From Thermoleophilaceae bacterium (lineage in GTDB: Bacteria; Actinomycetota; Thermoleophilia; Solirubrobacterales; Thermoleophilaceae), in NCBI GenBank assembly GCA_013813135.1, contig JACCSF010000051.1, positions 1 through 5,104 on the forward strand: DNA of 5,104 nt, written 5' to 3'. The position numbers and the translations under genes were made by a program. Of the stretch, positions 4,672 through 5,104 are shown one piece after another (the first letter of the stretch is position 1; each line of letters starts with the position of its first letter). The notes beneath the pieces were generated by a model. The model saw only the letters and a list, made by a program, of their open reading frames with translations. It did no database searches and was not told the DNA's origin.

Positions 4672-5104
4672 CGCGCTGCGCGCCCGGGGCGCCGACGTCG
4701 AGTTCATCGGAGGCGAGCGCGCCGAGTCGGAGCTGGTTCCGGCGGCCGGCTATCCCTTCCACCGCCTGCGGGTGAGGGGGCTCGATCGCCGCCGCCCCGT
4801 GCGGGCGGCACTCGCCCTGCCGCTGGCGGCCAAGGCCACCGTGCACGCGGTGCGCCTGCTGCGCCGGCTGAGGACGGACGCCGTGCTGGGCGGGGGCGGC
4901 TACGTGGCGGGGCCGGTCGGCCTCGCGGCGCGGCTGCTGCGGCTGCCGCTGGTCTTGACCGAGGCGGACAGCCATCTTGGGGTGACGAACCGCCTGCTGG
5001 CGCCGGTCGCCAGTCGGGTGTTCCTGGCGTTCCCGATCGAGGGTCGCGGAGGCGGACGCGGCCGGTGGCGTCGCCGAGCCGCCCGCAAGCGGGTCGTGAG
5101 CGGC
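4604..5104 (+). CDS. murG: UDP-GlcNAc:undecaprenyl-PP-MurNAc-pentapeptide GlcNAc transferase (MurG), 3'-partial
   Basis: GT28-family glycosyltransferase, peripheral on the inner face of the membrane, that adds GlcNAc to lipid I to make lipid II. Only the N-terminal, lipid I-binding domain is visible: 167 residues of about 350-370, with no stop before the window ends. Motifs: the first glycine loop GGTAGHVVPALA (9-20, with the conserved His14), FIGGERAESELV (34-45), the GL of RVRGLDRRR (56-64), GGGGYVAGP (96-104) and TNRLLAP (128-134). The helix region 62-90 is rich in Arg and hydrophobic residues, as expected for the membrane-contact face. Two oddities are TEADS (119-123) where most MurG proteins have HEQN-, and an Arg-rich insertion at about 148-163. 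The start is ATG with GGGAGG five bases upstream, inside the ftsW 3' end. Confidence 0.94.
   Translation, partial: MPRIVIAAGGTAGHVVPALAVADALRARGADVEFIGGERAESELVPAAGYPFHRLRVRGLDRRRPVRAALALPLAAKATVHAVRLLRRLRTDAVLGGGGYVAGPVGLAARLLRLPLVLTEADSHLGVTNRLLAPVASRVFLAFPIEGRGGGRGRWRRRAARKRVVSG

Noticed and set aside
3838..4707. Antisense open frame opposite ftsW and the start of murG
   Set aside because: Arg/Gln/Asp/His-rich product typical of GC-rich antisense frames; it crosses two well-supported genes.
1..5104. A novel defence, mobile or biosynthetic system in the window
   Set aside because: All five genes are core peptidoglycan and division genes in canonical order; no extra gene, insertion sequence, CRISPR, tRNA or attachment site was seen on either strand.

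Overview
The window is a compact, single-strand stretch of the division and cell wall (dcw) cluster: murF (5' end missing), mraY, murD, ftsW and murG (3' end missing), all on the + strand. Base composition is very GC-rich (roughly 70% by eye) and codon third positions are strongly G/C. The gene order, the composition and the flavour of the proteins (for example the MurG motif TEADSHLG, and a MurF P-loop of the form GSTGKTSTKD) suggest a high-GC actinobacterium. My best guess is the Thermoleophilia (Solirubrobacterales/Gaiellales type), inferred from remembered family resemblance and not from a search.

Layout: 1-1124 carries the central and C-terminal parts of MurF. A 47-base gap (1125-1171) holds two overlapping inverted repeats around the mraY ribosome binding site. 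mraY occupies 1172-2149. murD starts on a TTG that overlaps the mraY stop (TTGA, 2146-2149) and runs to 3408. A 30-base gap with a clear Shine-Dalgarno sequence precedes ftsW (3439-4671). ftsW overlaps the start of murG (4604 onward, leaving the window) by 68 bases. There is no gene-free stretch over 50 bases, and I see no RNA gene, mobile element, CRISPR array, promoter or intrinsic terminator.

The genes work in one pathway. MurD adds D-Glu to UDP-MurNAc-L-Ala. MurF adds D-Ala-D-Ala to finish the UDP-MurNAc-pentapeptide. MraY transfers the phospho-MurNAc-pentapeptide to undecaprenyl phosphate (lipid I), and MurG adds GlcNAc (lipid II). FtsW polymerises lipid II at the division septum together with a class B PBP. 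The tight spacing argues for one polycistronic mRNA with translational coupling.

The protein content is ordinary. The most interesting signal is at the RNA level: at the murF-mraY junction a 14-base-pair stem would hide the mraY Shine-Dalgarno sequence, and a second, perfect 11-base-pair stem would instead present the Shine-Dalgarno and ATG in its loop. This looks like a translation-coupled switch. Secondary curiosities are the long ftsW/murG overlap, two changed signature residues in MurG, and an arginine-rich insertion in MurG close to the window end.
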